Assembly (NCBI RefSeq): GCF_017901155.1
Contig: NZ_CP072800.1
Coordinates: forward strand, 2,135,283 to 2,199,282
Origin: Candidatus Thiothrix anitrata
Lineage (GTDB): Bacteria; Pseudomonadota; Gammaproteobacteria; Thiotrichales; Thiotrichaceae
Reading direction: 5' to 3'
DNA length: 64,000 nt
This document shows positions 20,114 to 30,104 of the stretch, piece after piece. The translations under genes and the position numbers were made by a program. Each line of letters begins with the position of its first letter. The stretch's first letter is position 1. The notes under the pieces were generated by a model. That model was given only the letters and a program-made list of their open reading frames with translations, made no database searches and was not told the DNA's origin.

Positions 20114-21556
20114 ATGAGTTTACAAATTCCAGCCTTTGATCAGGCGCGTGTATTGGTTGTTGGTGATGTGATGCTTGACCGCTATTGGTCGGGACAGACT
20201 TCGCGCATTTCCCCAGAAGCTCCGGTTCCGGTGGTGCATGTGAATACCAATGCGCGTGATGAACGCCCTGGTGGTGCGGCAAACGTGGCGTTAAACATTG
20301 CCAGTCTTGGTGGGCAGGTGAGCTTGCTGGGGTATATCGGCGACGATGAAGCGGGTGAGTCCTTATCACGTGTTTTGCAGCAGCGTGCGGTGAAAACCCG
20401 TTTTATTACCCTCGACAATACGCCAACGATTACCAAATTACGCATCCTCAGCCGCCATCAGCAATTGATTCGTCTGGACTTTGAGGAAGGTTTTTTGGGG
20501 CGTGACCACAGTGTGTTACTGGCACAGTTTACGCAGTTGTTGGCAGAGGTGGATGTGGTGGTGCTGTCGGATTACCGCAAAGGTACGCTGGAACACGCCC
20601 GACAATTGGTGGCTTTGGCACGGGCGGCGGGTAAGCCAGTGGTGGTTGACCCCAAAGCGCAGGATTTTGCGAGTTACCAAGGGGCAACAGTGATTACCCC
20701 GAATCTGGCGGAATTTCGGGAAGCAGTGGGTGACTGGTTGGACGAAGCAGATTTGGTGCGGCGTGGGCAGGCATTATTGCAACGCTGCGAACTCGACAAT
20801 TTATTGCTGACCCGCAGCGAACAGGGGATGACATTATTACGCCCGGATGCTGCACCGGTTAATTTGCCCACTCGTGCGCAGGAAGTGTTCGATGTGACGG
20901 GCGCGGGGGATACGGTGGTGGCGGTATTAGCCGCTAGCATGGGTGCGGGTTTAAGCGTGGAACACGCAATGGCATTGGCTAATTTGGCTGCGGGCATTGT
21001 GGTGGGCAAGGTAGGCACGGCTACGGTGAGTGTGCCTGAATTACACAAAGCGTTGCAGCAGCATAAAGCGCAGCTCAAAGGCGTGGTCTCAGAAGCGCAA
21101 TTACTGGCGGCGGTGCAAGAAGCGCGTATCCACGGCGAACGGGTGGTGATGACCAACGGTTGTTTTGATATTTTGCACGTCGGTCATGTCACGTATTTGC
21201 AAGAAGCTCGCAAATTAGGCGATCGTTTAATCGTTGCGGTGAATACCGATGCGTCGGTGCGGGCGTTGAAAGGCGAGACGCGCCCGGTCAATACGATGGC
21301 AAATCGCATGAAAATGCTGGCAGCATTGGCTTGTGTCGATTGGGTGGTGGATTTTAGTGAGGATACGCCAGAACGATTGATTTGTGCGGTTAAACCCGAT
21401 TTGCTGGTCAAGGGTGGAGATAATGATCCGCAGAAAATTCCGGGTAATCGCTGTGTGTGGGAGAGCGGCGGCGATGTGGTGGTGTTGAGTTTTGTTGATG
21501 GGGTTTCCACCACCAATACCATTGCACGGATTCAGAATATGGCGAAGGAGTCTTGA
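20114..21556 (+). CDS. hldE: Bifunctional heptose 7-phosphate kinase / heptose 1-phosphate adenylyltransferase
   Basis: Makes ADP-D-glycero-beta-D-manno-heptose, the LPS inner-core donor. The N-terminal PfkB-type kinase (to about residue 320) shows '[15 protein letters not shown]', '[11 protein letters not shown]' and the catalytic '[11 protein letters not shown]'. The C-terminal nucleotidyltransferase has '[17 protein letters not shown]' (HxGH) and ends with '[13 protein letters not shown]'. About 480 residues, as expected. The ATG at 20114 is preferred; an in-frame GTG at 20102 lacks support. It shares a TGATG junction with the next gene, so the two are coupled. The ADP-heptose it makes feeds waaC and the other heptosyltransferases in this window. 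Confidence 0.97.
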   Translation: MSLQIPAFDQARVLVVGDVMLDRYWSGQTSRISPEAPVPVVHVNTNARDERPGGAANVALNIASLGGQVSLLGYIGDDEAGESLSRVLQQRAVKTRFITLDNTPTITKLRILSRHQQLIRLDFEEGFLGRDHSVLLAQFTQLLAEVDVVVLSDYRKGTLEHARQLVALARAAGKPVVVDPKAQDFASYQGATVITPNLAEFREAVGDWLDEADLVRRGQALLQRCELDNLLLTRSEQGMTLLRPDAAPVNLPTRAQEVFDVTGAGDTVVAVLAASMGAGLSVEHAMALANLAAGIVVGKVGTATVSVPELHKALQQHKAQLKGVVSEAQLLAAVQEARIHGERVVMTNGCFDILHVGHVTYLQEARKLGDRLIVAVNTDASVRALKGETRPVNTMANRMKMLAALACVDWVVDFSEDTPERLICAVKPDLLVKGGDNDPQKIPGNRCVWESGGDVVVLSFVDGVSTTNTIARIQNMAKES

Positions 21557-22734
21557 TGAACGTCGATGTGCTGATCGTCGGTGGCGGCATCGCAGGATTG
21601 TGGTTGCTGGCGGAATTGCGTGCGGCGGGTGTGAACGCACTGCTGGCGACGGATGAACTGGGTAAGGGTCAAACCATTGCTTCCCAAGGGATTATTCACG
21701 GTGGTACGAAATACGCGCTGACGGGTAAACTGACTGGGGCAACGCTGGCGATTGGCGATATGCCACGCATTTGGCGCAGCGCACTCAATGGCGAGGGTGC
21801 GGTTGATCTTAAGCGCGTCAATATTTTGACGGAATCACAATTATTGTGGACTTCCGGCGGTATTGGTTCACGTTTAACCGGATTTTTTGCCAGCAAAGCG
21901 ATGAAAAGTCGCATGGAAGCCGTGCCGAATCACGCTTACCCCGAATTATTTCAAACGGATGCCTTTCATGGTGGACTGTATCGTTTGGATGAGCCGGTGT
22001 TGGATGTGCCTTCGCTGTTGATGGCGTTGCGTGAACAGTTGGCGGAAGCGTTGATGCAGGTTGATGTTGCCCGTTCGCACTTGCGACTGCGGGATGGTAA
22101 GTATTATTACGAGGCTGTGTTGTCCGATGGCACGGTGGTGGATGTCATGGCACAACAGATTGTGCTGACGGCGGGAGCGGGTAATGAGGCATTGTTGGCT
22201 TCCACTGCGATTAGCCAACGGATGCAGCGTCGCCCGCTACAAATGGTGATGATGCGCGGCGATATGCCGATGGCTTATGCCCACGCGTTGGGAATGAGTG
22301 ACAAGCCACGCGCTACGATTACCTCGCACAAAGATTCGCAGGGGAAAACCGTTTGGTATATCGGCGGGCAACCAGCGGAACAGGGTGTCGGTAAATCGCC
22401 CTCCGAGGTGATTGCCGCTGCCCGTCACGAATTGACCGAGTTGTTACCGTGGGTCGATTTTAGCGATACCGAATGGGCAACGTGGGATGTTGACCGTGCG
22501 GAAATGGCGCAATCCGACGGTGGTCGCCCCGACCAGCCCGGTGTGACTCATGTGGAAAATGTGATAGTGGCATGGCCTACTAAGCTGGCTTTTGCCCCGA
22601 TGTTGGCACGTCAGTTGTTAGAATCTTTTGCTCCCTTCACCCCTTGCGGGGGAAGGGTTGGGGATGGGGGGGTATTTGCGCTTCCCCCCGTCGCCACTCC
22701 AATCTGGGATCAGGTCACATGGAACACGTATTAA
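21556..22734 (+). CDS. FAD-dependent oxidoreductase (DAO/glycerol-3-phosphate dehydrogenase-like)
   Basis: A 392-residue flavoprotein. The N-terminus '[25 protein letters not shown]' is a classic GxGxxG Rossmann FAD site, followed by 'SQGIIHGGTKYAL', reminiscent of GlpD/LhgO. The substrate is unknown. GAAGGAG lies just before the ATG, which overlaps the hldE stop. The last ~35 residues (from 'FAPFTPCGGRVGDGG') are low-complexity and coincide with a GC-rich hairpin repeat, so the natural C-terminus was probably near 'LARQLLESF' and has been extended by repeat insertion. It is followed closely, with overlap of the next start, by the aldo/keto reductase. Confidence 0.8.
   Translation: MNVDVLIVGGGIAGLWLLAELRAAGVNALLATDELGKGQTIASQGIIHGGTKYALTGKLTGATLAIGDMPRIWRSALNGEGAVDLKRVNILTESQLLWTSGGIGSRLTGFFASKAMKSRMEAVPNHAYPELFQTDAFHGGLYRLDEPVLDVPSLLMALREQLAEALMQVDVARSHLRLRDGKYYYEAVLSDGTVVDVMAQQIVLTAGAGNEALLASTAISQRMQRRPLQMVMMRGDMPMAYAHALGMSDKPRATITSHKDSQGKTVWYIGGQPAEQGVGKSPSEVIAAARHELTELLPWVDFSDTEWATWDVDRAEMAQSDGGRPDQPGVTHVENVIVAWPTKLAFAPMLARQLLESFAPFTPCGGRVGDGGVFALPPVATPIWDQVTWNTY
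22633..22680. repeat. REP-like GC-rich hairpin inside the 3' end of the flavoprotein gene
   Basis: A CCCTTCACCCC / GGGGGAAGGG fold followed by GGTTGGGGATGGGGGG. The same theme (CCCCTCC...GGAGGGGTTGGGGAGG) recurs at 50139-50255, which suggests a dispersed repeat family that here lies in coding sequence. Confidence 0.5.
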
Positions 22735-23525
22735 CTCAACGCCGCCCCGTTGCCCAAACTGGTATTACTATTAGCCCGCTGGGGTTGGGTACGGTCAAGT
22801 TTGGGCGCAATCAGGGCGTGAAATATCCCCAAGGTTTTGAGTTGCCTTCTGATAATGAAGTGCGTGACTTGTTGGCGTTGGGTTTTGATTTGGGCATTAA
22901 TCTGCTCGATACCGCACCTGCTTACGGCTTGAGTGAGGAACGTATTGGCAAGTTGTTGCCCAATTCACGCCACGAATGGGTAATTGAAACCAAAGTGGGG
23001 GAACGTTTTATTGACGGCGAGTCCAGCTTTGACTTTAGTGCCGTCGGGACGCGCACGAGCGTGGAAAACAGTTTGCGCCTGCTGAAAACCGATTATCTCG
23101 ATATGGTGCTGATCCATTCGGATGGCGATGATGTGCGGATTTTGCGTGAAGAGGCAGTGCTGGATACCTTGTTGCAGATGCGTGAGGAAGGTTGGGTGCG
23201 GGCTGTCGGGATTTCTTCTAAAACGGTCGATGGTGCGTTACTAGCGTATGAATTGGGTTGTGATGTGGTGATGGCGGCTTATAGCCCTTTATATACTGAC
23301 GAATTGCCGGTATTGGAATCAGCAGCAGCACAAGGGCGTGGGCTTTTAGTAAAAAAAGCCTTTGCCAGTGGTCATCTCGACAAACTGGGTGGTAAGAACC
23401 CGGTGGAGTACGCGCTGGATTTCATTTTTTCCCAGCCGGGTGCAACCAGTGTGGTATTGGGGACAATCAACCCAAAGCATTTGCGGGAGAATGTGGCGGT
23501 GGCAAGTGAAATACTTGCTGATAAT
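22719..23525 (+). CDS. Aldo/keto reductase, continuous in frame with the downstream glycosyltransferase
   Basis: About 268 residues of AKR fold: 'GITISPLGLGTVKFGRNQGV', 'DTAPAYGLSEERIGKLL' (catalytic Asp and Tyr), 'VIETKVGERF' (catalytic Lys), 'DYLDMVLIHSDG' (His) and 'VRAVGISSKT'. It ends at a typical AKR terminus near 'NPKHLRENVAVASEILA' but without a stop codon; the same frame runs straight into a group 4 glycosyltransferase. The start 'MEHVLTQRRPVAQTG' at 22719 is chosen because upstream in-frame residues belong to the repeat. Either a true fusion or an indel near 23515 that destroyed a TGATAA stop, which is present one frame away. The substrate is unknown; family members reduce sugar or keto intermediates. 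Confidence 0.82.
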
Positions 23526-24626
23526 GTGAAAACAGAAGAACGAAAGCTTAGGATTGTGCATACAGAGTCTTCTTGTGGTTGGGGTGGACAGGAAATTCGT
23601 ATTTTGACTGAAGCTAAAGGAATGCAGGGTAGGGGGCATTATGTGCATTTACTGTGTGTACAGGATTCTGCTATTTATAAAGAAGCGATTAAACGAAATA
23701 TACCCGTCACTGCTTTACCTATTGCTAAAAAAACATTGAATGGTATTTTTTCCATTCGGCAATGGCTGAAAAAAAATACTGTAGATATTGTTAATACCCA
23801 TAGTTCGACCGATAGTTGGTTGGTTGCATTAGCTAGGTTAGGTATAAATATTCCAATTGTGCGTACTCGACATATTTCCTCTCCAATCCCTCAAAATATA
23901 GCAACACGTTGGTTGTATACAAAAGGTTCCGATTTTATTATAACAACCGGTGAGCGATTGCGTTTGGATGTGATCAATAGCACAGGTGTTACGTCAGATC
24001 GCATTAAATCAATTCCAACGGGTGTGGATGAATATAAATTTATTCCGGGCGATAAAGTAGCAGCTCGTCAATTACTTCAGTTACCCAATAATGCCGTAAT
24101 TATCGGAATCGTGGCTACAATTCGTACTTGGAAAGGGCACGTATATCTCATTGAGGCATTAGCTAAACTCCAGTATGAGAATGTTTATCTGCTTATCGTA
24201 GATGATGCGCAACAGGGAAAATGTGAAAGATGTGGTTAATCAGTATAATTTAGCTGATAGAGTTATTTTTGCAGGACAACAAGATGATGTTGTACCTTGG
24301 TTGCAAGCGATGGATATATTTGTATTGCCATCTTATGGGAATGAAGGTGTTCCACAAACATTAATTCAAGCGATGTTGTGTGAGTTAATTGTTGTTTCAA
24401 CTCCTGTGGGAAGTATTGCAGAGTTAGTACGTCATGGAGTTACAGGCTTCTTAACTCCACCTAAAGACAGTGATGAGTTAAGTTGTTTATTGAATAGGTT
24501 GCTGCTGAATACAATAGAAAAAAACAAATTGCAACTCAAGGCCGAGAATTTGTTTTATCTAATCATGGATTTACGTCTATGTTGAATGATATGGAATATG
24601 TTTTCAAGAAGATGGTTGCAATATGA
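23526..24626 (+). CDS. Glycosyltransferase group 1 (GT4-like), frameshifted
   Basis: A probable LPS/O-antigen glycosyltransferase with GT-B fold. The N-terminus 'RIVHTESSCGWGGQEIRILTEA' is typical of stand-alone GT4 enzymes, so a separate start at GTG 23526 is likely. The C-terminal donor site is seen as 'ATIRTWKGHVYLIEALAKL', 'LADRVIFAGQQDDVVPWLQA' and 'LPSYGNEGVPQTLIQAMLC' (the EX7E-like motif). Frame changes near 24215 and 24548 split it; rejoined, it ends 'NDMEYVFKKMVAI' at TGA 24624-24626, overlapping the next ATG. The sequence turns strongly AT-rich here relative to hldE and the AKR. Confidence 0.82.
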
Positions 24627-25793
24627 CTAGACGATTGATTTATTTGCATTGTCTTTCATTTCCCTCTGAATCAGGTCAGACAATACAAGTTTTACGTGAT
24701 TATTATGCTATGCTCAAACATGATTTTGAGATTCATCTTTTTTATTTATTGGAAAAAGAAAATGTTGTTGCTGTAGATATGAAGCAGGAGTTGTCGAAAT
24801 TTGGGTTGGCAGAAAATTCAAGTTTTCATCTTCATGGCATCACAGGCAAGCATAAAAGTCGTGGTAATCTGATAGATTTAGCAACTGGTTTGTTAAGAGT
24901 CAATGATATTTTAATTGTAAGAACAATGGATCATGCATTGGATGCTTTAAAAATTCGTAATAAAGTAAAAAAGACTAAAGTTTTAATGGAATTGCATGAG
25001 ACGGCAATTCCACACCTTATTTATTTTGAAAACAAGCGTTGGCTTCGCGGGTATATTAGCTACTGGCGTGAAAGGTATATTTTTTCACGAGTTAATGCAC
25101 TGATCTGTACAGCACAACCTCAGGCTGATCTTTTAGATAAACTGTTTTCAAAACATGCAACTAAGCTTGTTTTACCGAATGCAGTGCCGGATGAATGGTT
25201 GAGCAAGAAATCAGACATTATGACGCAGTGTAATGACTCTTCGTTTCATTTGCGCTATGCCGGACAGTTTTCAAAGTGGAAAAATACAGAAATCTTATTT
25301 GAAGCATTGTCACTTCTTCCTGATAATTTTATTTTAGATTTAGCAGGTGGTAAAAGTTGCGATCAAAGTTTGACCGCAATATACATAAATGACCTTGCTA
25401 CAAAGTATAAAGTGAATGATAGAGTGAATTATGTTGGCGTTTTACAACCGACATCTGTTATAGAATTTATATCTTCTGCTAACTTATTGTTATTGCCATT
25501 GGGAAATAACGTACAATCCATGTATTTCACATCCCCAATGAAAATCTTTGAATATGCAATAAGTGGTGTTGCTGCAATAATTGCATCCCAACCAACTACA
25601 CGTAGTCTTGTTTCAAAGAGTCAGGTTGCTTTTTTTGATGGAAATTCCGCTAAATCATTAGCGGCTAAGATTAATTATTTATACTTAAATCCTGATTTAA
25701 GGTTGGAACTGGCTAAGAATTTCTTCTTATGGGTGCGTCTTTTCTTATAAAGAAAGAGCTGAGAAATTTAAAAATTTTCTTTCGATAATTTAG
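24623..25793 (+). CDS. Glycosyltransferase, GT4-like, frameshifted near its end
   Basis: About 390 residues. The N-terminal half 'LIYLHCLSFPSESGQTIQV' and the C-terminal 'RYAGQFSKWKNTEILFEAL', 'DRVNYVGVLQPTSVIEFI', 'NLLLLPLGNN' and 'SPMKIFEYAISGVAAIIAS' fit a GT-B nucleotide-sugar transferase. Near 25722 the frame is lost; in the next frame it continues 'SYGCVFSYKERAEKFKNFLSII' to a TAG at 25791-25793, a typical GT4 end, so the in-frame stop at 25750 is probably artefactual. It is coupled to the previous gene by ATGA overlap. AT-rich. The sugar specificity is unknown. Confidence 0.8.
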
Positions 25794-25812
25794 TTATTAA
25801 TGGAATGATGTT

Positions 25813-27072
25813 GTGAATATTTCCTTAAGTCGGGTTATGCTAAGATTCAGTACTGATGATGTCATCTTTGGGATTCTACTTTTTTTGGTTTTTTGTTTGC
25901 CTATTTCTGAGGCTGGTAAGAATATTGCGGCATTGCTACTGTTAGTATTTAAAGTCTTTTCTTATTTAGTACGTAAGTCATATAATTATCAATTTTATTT
26001 TGTGGATTTTTTACTTTTGTTGTTTTTTCTCATGGCAGCATTAAGTGTGATTTTTTCTTATCCCTATCCTAATGCGTGGAGAGAGTTGAAAGATGTATTT
26101 ATGTACCTTTCCCTTGCATGGGTGATTATTCACTCAATCTTCTCAAAAAAACAAATTATTATTTTACTAATAGTGTTGTTAGTGTCGACAGTTTTTGGGA
26201 TGCTAGATGGTCTTTGGAAATGGAAGGTAACTCACGAAAAAATATTTTTTGAATTACACTCTGTTGGATTTACTACGCAAACAGCTATTTATATGGCAAT
26301 AATTTCATGTTGGTCACTTGTTTTTAGTTTTGTGTTGTGGTTTAAGAAAAGTTTCCCACTTGCATTATTAGTATCAGTTTCTGCTGCATTTTCGGTTTTT
26401 GTGTTGTTAATTGGAGAGAGTAGAGGTGCTGTATTAGCCTTTTTTACTGGTTCTATTTTTGGTATGTTTTGGATATACCGGAAATTTCTTCATACGGTCA
26501 AAGCAAGAGTAATGACGTTATTTGCTTTGATTGCCTTGATTACTGTCCCATTTTTATTTAATCCTTATATTATAGATAAAACTGTATCAAAATTTCAGGC
26601 TGGAGGTATTACCTCTATTAGTTCAGGAAGAGATTTGATTGCAAATGTTTCATTAGCAGCATTTAATGAATATTTATGGTTAGGAGTTGGGGCTGGTAAT
26701 CATGGAAAAATTACAGAAGATGACGTAAAATCATGGTTCATAATTTCGGGTAGAGAATATATTGAATCTGACTATATCTATAAATATCACCCGCACAATC
26801 TTTTTTTAGGGACAATGGCTGAACGAGGTTTGTTGGGCTTTATTGCTTTGCTGGGGTTATTAATTTTTTGGGGTTGGGTAGTTTTTAGATTCTCACCAGA
26901 GTCTGATAGCAATCAAGATTACTGGGGAGCTTGGATCCTAAGCATCTCTGCGCTTTCTGTCGTTATTGTTGCGGGATTGTTTAATACAACGTTACATCAT
27001 GAGCATGGGCAACTAGCAATGTTGGGTTTTGGGGTTTTCTTCTCGATTTTAAAACGTGATGGAGTTATTTAG
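25813..27072 (+). CDS. O-antigen ligase family membrane protein (WaaL/Wzy_C)
   Basis: A 419-residue, very hydrophobic protein with about 10-12 membrane helices. The large periplasmic loop carries 'SSGRDLIANVSLAAFNEYLWLGVGAGN' and 'YHPHNLFLGTMAERGLLG', matching the Wzy_C signature with the conserved Arg and the 'HPHN' His used by WaaL ligases. It would join O-antigen to lipid A-core at the periplasmic face, or act as a polymerase. The start is uncertain: GTG 25813 gives the longest sensible protein; an in-frame ATG at 25840 is an alternative. AT-rich, within the glycosyltransferase operon. Confidence 0.85.
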   Translation: MNISLSRVMLRFSTDDVIFGILLFLVFCLPISEAGKNIAALLLLVFKVFSYLVRKSYNYQFYFVDFLLLLFFLMAALSVIFSYPYPNAWRELKDVFMYLSLAWVIIHSIFSKKQIIILLIVLLVSTVFGMLDGLWKWKVTHEKIFFELHSVGFTTQTAIYMAIISCWSLVFSFVLWFKKSFPLALLVSVSAAFSVFVLLIGESRGAVLAFFTGSIFGMFWIYRKFLHTVKARVMTLFALIALITVPFLFNPYIIDKTVSKFQAGGITSISSGRDLIANVSLAAFNEYLWLGVGAGNHGKITEDDVKSWFIISGREYIESDYIYKYHPHNLFLGTMAERGLLGFIALLGLLIFWGWVVFRFSPESDSNQDYWGAWILSISALSVVIVAGLFNTTLHHEHGQLAMLGFGVFFSILKRDGVI

Positions 27073-27076
27073 TGTT

Positions 27077-28156
27077 ATGAGAATATTAGTAATAACATTT
27101 AGAAATATTGGAGATGTTTTACTGTCTTCTCCTTTGCTTAGTAATTTGCGTTATCACTATCCTGATGCTGTGATCGATTATGTATTAAATGATTATTGTG
27201 AGGATATGATTAAATATAATCCTGATGTGAATAATTTTTATTCTTATAATAGGTCTTATGTAAAAAAATTAAATCGTGTTGATATGTTTTTTGATGAACT
27301 TAGGTTTTTGAGAAGCATTCTGAAATCCCACTATGATGTCGTGATTAATTTAACAGAAGGTATGAGAGGTGATTGCATCGCTTTTTTATCATCCTCAAAA
27401 ATAAAAATAGGGTTTTCGGGTAAGAAGAAAAGTTTCGTGAAAAAATTTTTCTTGAATCATATTGTAGATATAAAATATATGCATATGGTGGAAAATAAAT
27501 TGCTCCCATTACAATGTTTAAATAAAGAAGTGGTTACTAAGAAGGTATCGTTATATTGGAGTAATTCTGATCAGGAGAATGTCGATAAATTATTAGTGTC
27601 CTATGATCTTAATGGGAAAGATTTTGTTCATATTCATCCGGTTGCAAGATGGATGTTTAAAGCTTGGAGTGCTGAAAGTTTCGCAAATGTTATTGACCAT
27701 ATAGAAAATTGCTGTGGTAAAAAAGTGATACTAACTAGTTCAGATGACATGATAGAAAAGAATGAAATCTACAAAATACTAGCATTGTGTGAAAGTAAAC
27801 CGATTAATCTTGCGGGGCAGTTAAGCTTAACAAGTCTTGCTTGTTTATCTTCGAAAGCAGCATTTTTTATTGGCGTTGATAGTGCCCCTATGCATATGGC
27901 AGCAGCAGTTAATATTCCCGTAATTGCTTTGTTTGGGAATTCCGATGCTTTATTATGGGGGCCATGGAGTAATGATGGGATAAACTCATCTTACAATGAT
28001 TCTGGAAGATCTCAGATTAATGGAAAACATCATGTAATTCAGTATGAGAAGGGGATGATTATTAGTAATAATGGCATAAAATTGAGTTCATCTATGAATA
28101 AGATTTTGCCAAGAGATGTTAAAAATATAGTTGATCAGTATATGCAGGTGATTTAG
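27077..28156 (+). CDS. Glycosyltransferase family 9 (heptosyltransferase-like)
   Basis: A 359-residue GT9 protein. 'MRILVITFRNIGDVLLSSPLL' is the family N-terminus, with the DxL segment and 'GDVL' donor loop; the C-terminal half has 'FVHIHPVARWMFKAWSAESF' and 'FIGVDSAPMHMAAAVNIPVIALFGNSD', the classic ADP-heptose site. It resembles WaaQ/heptosyltransferase III more than WaaC, but exact specificity is not decidable. The ATG at 27077 is chosen over an upstream in-frame start because GGAG precedes it. It overlaps nothing downstream; the convergent glycosyltransferase stop is directly adjacent. Confidence 0.87.
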   Translation: MRILVITFRNIGDVLLSSPLLSNLRYHYPDAVIDYVLNDYCEDMIKYNPDVNNFYSYNRSYVKKLNRVDMFFDELRFLRSILKSHYDVVINLTEGMRGDCIAFLSSSKIKIGFSGKKKSFVKKFFLNHIVDIKYMHMVENKLLPLQCLNKEVVTKKVSLYWSNSDQENVDKLLVSYDLNGKDFVHIHPVARWMFKAWSAESFANVIDHIENCCGKKVILTSSDDMIEKNEIYKILALCESKPINLAGQLSLTSLACLSSKAAFFIGVDSAPMHMAAAVNIPVIALFGNSDALLWGPWSNDGINSSYNDSGRSQINGKHHVIQYEKGMIISNNGIKLSSSMNKILPRDVKNIVDQYMQVI

Positions 28157-28924
28157 TTATTTACAGAATTTTATTTTCCAATAGCAGATGAATGCCATGT
28201 ATTTTAAATGGAAGTATTTCTCTTTTATATATGGAAGCTTTCCTTTTGTCCATGAAGATACATCCAAAGGATTTCCCCATTTTTTTAATCCCTGTGCTTT
28301 GCGCCATTTTTTTCCTGTATCAATGACATAAGCACCTTCATTTGCTAGTCCATAAAGAAAAAATTCTGGGTGCGGGAATTTTTCCGTATCTAGTTGATCC
28401 ATAAATTGTTTTTCTGGATCTTTACTTATATCAAATTTTTTATATAAGTTTTTAATGTAAGATGATCTGAATACACAGGGATTTAGAGAGAATTTGGTTT
28501 TATTTAATATGTTTGGATTTTTCCTTAAATTTAATCTAATTGAAACTAAATTCTCATTTTCTCGAAAGCTTTGACTTATTTCTTCTAAGTCCACAGACTT
28601 CTTTAAGCACCAGTCATCTTCTAAGTGGAGAAAAAATTCACTATTTACTTGTGCCCATGCCCATTTTACAGCGCGTGGAAAAGATGGTGTAGATGGTGTG
28701 TTATATATAACGTCGTTAAAATATTCCTTACAAATATTGATGATGTCCTGTTGTGTTTTTTCCGAATCACCTATGGGGTCAATATTAATGATTATTCGAT
28801 GATTGAATATTTTTTCATATAGCATCTTATTTTTGAAGCTACTTAGCGTGATCTTTAGAATTTCAGGGCGTATTGTAGCTATCAATACTACATCAATAGT
28901 TGATTTTTGAATCAAATCATTCAT
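28157..28924 (-). CDS. Glycosyltransferase family 2-like protein
   Basis: A 255-residue protein. 'TIDVVLIATIRPEILKITLSSF' resembles the nucleotide-binding start of GT-A enzymes and 'FFLHLEDDWCLKK' supplies a D-x-D-like acidic motif for metal/nucleotide-sugar binding. The C-terminus is basic ('YMAFICYWKIKFCK'). It overlaps the upstream GT4 gene by 8 bases, indicating one operon. AT-rich. Family assignment is moderate; the acceptor is unknown. Confidence 0.7.
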   Translation of the reverse strand: MNDLIQKSTIDVVLIATIRPEILKITLSSFKNKMLYEKIFNHRIIINIDPIGDSEKTQQDIINICKEYFNDVIYNTPSTPSFPRAVKWAWAQVNSEFFLHLEDDWCLKKSVDLEEISQSFRENENLVSIRLNLRKNPNILNKTKFSLNPCVFRSSYIKNLYKKFDISKDPEKQFMDQLDTEKFPHPEFFLYGLANEGAYVIDTGKKWRKAQGLKKWGNPLDVSSWTKGKLPYIKEKYFHLKYMAFICYWKIKFCK

Positions 28925-30104
28925 GTGTATTCTCCAGTAATTCAGCGTAGAGAGCCTCTAACTGTCTGGTGGTATTTTCTAGAGTATATTGTTTAACAGA
29001 GTTATAGGCTTTATTTCCTACTTTCATTCTTATTTCTTTAGATAAAAGCTCTCGCATTGATTTTTCTATGGCTTTTGTATCGAAAGCATCACTTATATAA
29101 CCATTTTCCCGTGGGTAATTATTTCTGATGTCCCACTTTTGTAACTGGTAATTACAGGTAGGCCGCAGGCCATTGCTTCTAAGGTTGCATTAGGAAATGG
29201 ATCATATATTGTTGGAAGGATGAAAACATCTGCCGCACTGTAATATGGAATAACATTTTGTTTACCCTCAAGAAATATGACTCTATTTCTTATGTCTAGT
29301 TCATTTGATTTTTTGATAAAATATTTTTCTTTTTTATCTTTGCCAATAATTAATAAGTAAGTGTTTTTGGGAAGTTTAGATAAGGCTTTTAATGCTGATT
29401 CTAATCCCTTTCTTGAAAATCCAGAGCCGACGAAAAGAAATAAAGTATCTTCATTAGAAATATTGTGCTGAAGACGTATCTCATTTCTGTATTGATTTTT
29501 TATGCTAGGATGAAACTTTGTGAAATCTAATCCATTTCGGATTATTGTTATTTTGCTGTCTGGTATCTGATAATGAAACTTTATTTCATCTTTAACCATG
29601 TTTGAGTTACATATAATTTTTTTTAATAGCTTATTCTTGAAGAGTTTGGCTTCTTCGTTTTTTATGTATACATGATATGGATTAATTGAAATTAGTAATT
29701 TTTGCCACAATGAGGTGCTTCGGTTACGTTGATTCAACCATTCTCGATGTACGCCATCACCAGCGCGGTAAATATCACATTCACATAACCTTTCATGTGA
29801 TTGGATTAAGTTAAATTTATTTTTCTTAAGTTGTCTTTTGATGCATCTAGAAAAACTCCAATCGCGCCATAAACTTCCAATGTAAAAAGGATTACATAAG
29901 AGGATGGTATTACTTTTTGTGTCTTTAGTGTTAGGCCATTTTCTAGTAATTAATGTTATTTGGATTTTATATTTATTAGATGATTTAATAATTCTTTCAA
30001 CAAAACGCTCCGCTCCACCGAATGGATTGTAACGTTGCCTGATTAATGCGATTTTGATAGATTTTTTCGTTAATATTACGAGAGGTCATAATCATGATGT
30101 TCAT
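28917..30104 (-). CDS. Glycosyltransferase group 1 (GT4), two frameshifts
   Basis: Rejoined length ~395 residues. The N-terminus 'KIALIRQRYNPFGGAERFVE' (donor glycine loop 'FGGAERF') comes from the frame preceding 29737. The middle has 'ICNSNMVKDEIKFHYQI' and 'LFVGSGFSRKGLESAL', and the C-terminus has 'LPTIYDPFPNATLEAMACGLPVITS' (EX7E motif). This resembles WaaG-type LPS core glucosyltransferases. Frame changes occur at an A6 run near 30065 and near 29110; after the latter it continues 'ENGYISDAFDTKAIEKSMRE' to TGA 28919-28917. The ATG at 30104 overlaps the waaE stop (ATGA), with GGAGC upstream. Confidence 0.82.
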
